From: an uncultured Methanobrevibacter sp.
GTDB taxonomy: Archaea > Methanobacteriota > Methanobacteria > Methanobacteriales > Methanobacteriaceae
NCBI RefSeq assembly: GCF_937906425.1
Contig: NZ_CALCYR010000303.1
Location: 1 to 23,912, forward strand
DNA: 23,912 bases
Direction: 5' to 3'
Below the pieces are notes generated by a model that did not search any database, had not been told where the DNA came from, and was given only the letters and a program-made list of their open reading frames with translations. Both the position numbers and the translations under genes were made by a program. Shown here piece by piece: positions 22,898 to 23,912 of this stretch. Each line of letters opens with the position of its first letter. The stretch's first letter is position 1.

Positions 22898-23638
22898 CAA
22901 TTTCAAATATGATATTGCTCCCTTGCTTTCTGGATCATATACAATACATGGTTTTCCATAACTTGGAGCTTCTGCCAAACGTATGTTTCTTGGAATGACT
23001 GTTTTGAAAATGTATTCTCTTCCCTGGAAGTATTTTTTAAGTTCATTATACACTTCCCTTCCAAGCCTGGTTCTTGCGTCATACAGTGTCAGCAATATTC
23101 CCTTGATTGGTGTTGGACTTCTAAGTCTTGTTTCAACCAATTTGATTGTATTCATTAAATCAGCCAATCCTTCAAGTGCAAAGTATTCTGCCTGAATTGG
23201 TATGAGTACACTGTCTGCAGCTATTAAAGAATTGATTGTTATTATTCCTAATGAAGGAGGCAAATCAATAATTATATAATCAAAGATGCTTTTGATCGGT
23301 TCAAGAAGATTTTTTAAAGCTATGTGATAGTTTTCTTCCTGACTTAGTTCTATTTCAATTCCACTTAGGTCTATATTGCTTGGTAATATGAAAAGGTTTT
23401 CTATTTTAGTTGGAATTGTAGCCTTTTGAACACTGCAATCGTTTACTAATGCTGTATATACTGTTTTCTTGATTTCTGTTTTGTTTATTCCAAAACTTGT
23501 TGTTGCGTTTGCCTGCGGATCCATGTCTACTACAAGCACTGCTTTTCCCATTGCTGCAAGTGAGGTTGCAAGGTTTACAACAGTGGTTGTCTTTCCGCAT
23601 CCACCTTTTTGATTCATTACTGCTATTGTTTCACTCAT
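22865..23638 (-). CDS. soj: ParA/Soj-family partition ATPase
   Basis: This 257-residue, Walker-type P-loop ATPase forms ATP-dependent dimers that bind DNA nonspecifically and move or space chromosomes, plasmids or other cargo. It has the deviant Walker A KGGCGKTT (11-18, signature lysine K11), VVDMDPQANAT (D38 and D40), Walker B IIIDLPPSLG (D125) and the Soj-type C-terminal block IPRNIRLAEAPSYGKP (214-230, with basic residues likely for DNA binding). There is no N-terminal helix-turn-helix, so it is the short chromosomal (Soj) type rather than P1 plasmid type. GGAGT precedes the ATG (complement 23636-23638). It is followed by the ParB-like adaptor gene and preceded by a 22-bp repeat array. 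A role in cargo positioning other than chromosomes is possible. Confidence 0.95.
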   Translation of the reverse strand: MSETIAVMNQKGGCGKTTTVVNLATSLAAMGKAVLVVDMDPQANATTSFGINKTEIKKTVYTALVNDCSVQKATIPTKIENLFILPSNIDLSGIEIELSQEENYHIALKNLLEPIKSIFDYIIIDLPPSLGIITINSLIAADSVLIPIQAEYFALEGLADLMNTIKLVETRLRSPTPIKGILLTLYDARTRLGREVYNELKKYFQGREYIFKTVIPRNIRLAEAPSYGKPCIVYDPESKGAISYLKLAKEILELEEK

Positions 23639-23733
23639 TAAATTAACTCCATTATTTTTTAAGTAAATTTATGAATATGATTTTTGAAAATTTATTTTTT
23701 TAATAATAAAATTGGATTTTTAATAAATTTTTT

Positions 23734-23912
23734 CTTATAATCTATCCAATTTTAACTTAAAAATTTCTGATTTTAACTTATAATTTATTTTGTTTTTAGT
23801 TATAATCTGCTAAATTTTAACTTATAATTTACTAAGTTTTTACTTATAATCTGCTGAATTTTAACTTATAATTTATTTTGTTTTTAGTTATAATCTGCTA
23901 AATTTTAACTTA
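23734..23912. repeat. 22-bp tandem repeat array (about 8 units) upstream of parA, running off the contig end
   Basis: Units of 22 bp begin CTTATAAT or GTTATAAT at about 23734, 23777, 23799, 23821, 23843, 23865 and 23887, with one 21-bp variant at 23756. Two sub-types alternate (one with TTATTTTG, one with CTGCTAAA), giving an 88-bp higher-order match: 23771-23824 equals 23859-23912 over 54 bases. The array continues to the last base, so its full length is unknown. The remaining 23639-23733 is A/T-rich. It could act as a parS-like or iteron-like site, a promoter array or simple slippage product. Confidence 0.85.

Noticed and set aside
23734..23912. CRISPR array
   Set aside because: The units are contiguous 22-mers without unique spacers of constant length, and no cas gene is nearby.

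Overview
The window looks like one end of an assembled contig from a gut- or rumen-type methanogenic archaeon of the Methanobacteriales (Methanobrevibacter-like). This is inferred from very AT-rich DNA with long T/A-rich intergenic gaps, ribosome binding sites of the GGAGGTGAT type placed 3-8 bases before starts, an archaeal CTP-dependent riboflavin kinase, and a zinc-ribbon membrane protein. The first 24 bases match the 3' end of an Illumina TruSeq adapter and are not genomic.

Layout: (1) 143-3728, plus strand: a membrane-anchored family 2 glycosyltransferase, ribK, and an unusual zinc-ribbon/TM/EF-hand/poly-Ser/zinc-ribbon protein. (2) 3933-7129, minus strand: a coiled-coil protein, gatA (tRNA amidotransferase) and a small exported protein. 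(3) 7470-8363, plus: an EamA-type transporter. (4) 8554-14753, minus: a pair of full-length ABC half-transporters overlapping by one base, an AraC-family regulator and an Old Yellow Enzyme-type flavin oxidoreductase. A near-perfect DtxR-type iron box sits just upstream of the ABC pair, suggesting an iron-responsive, YbtPQ/IrtAB-like siderophore uptake locus with a YbtA/PchR-like regulator. (5) 15125-16954: a HAD phosphatase (plus) and a TIM-barrel sugar isomerase-like protein (minus). (6) 17268-20321, plus: PadR regulator, ABC ATPase and ABC-2 permease, a drug or lipid efflux cassette with a TATA box and inverted-repeat operator. (7) 20469-21788, plus: an exported eight-repeat PQQ-type beta-propeller with a C-terminal anchor. 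(8) 21893-23638, minus: parA/soj followed by a protein that carries a ParB-like N-terminal LGRGL box on a long acidic linker but no ParB DNA-binding domain. An array of 22-bp repeats lies upstream of parA.

The most unusual theme is short-period tandem duplication (22-64 bp units) in nearly every intergenic region, with a different unit each time. Several arrays have captured gene ends: seven copies of a unit containing the ribosome site and start codon of the flavin oxidoreductase, a duplicated ribosome site/start at the ABC-2 permease, and duplicated 3' ends at parA and at the small exported protein. The ParA/ParB-like-adaptor/22-bp-array locus and the iron-box/AraC/ABC locus are the best candidates for undescribed or little-described systems. 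No rRNA, tRNA, CRISPR array or transposase gene was seen.
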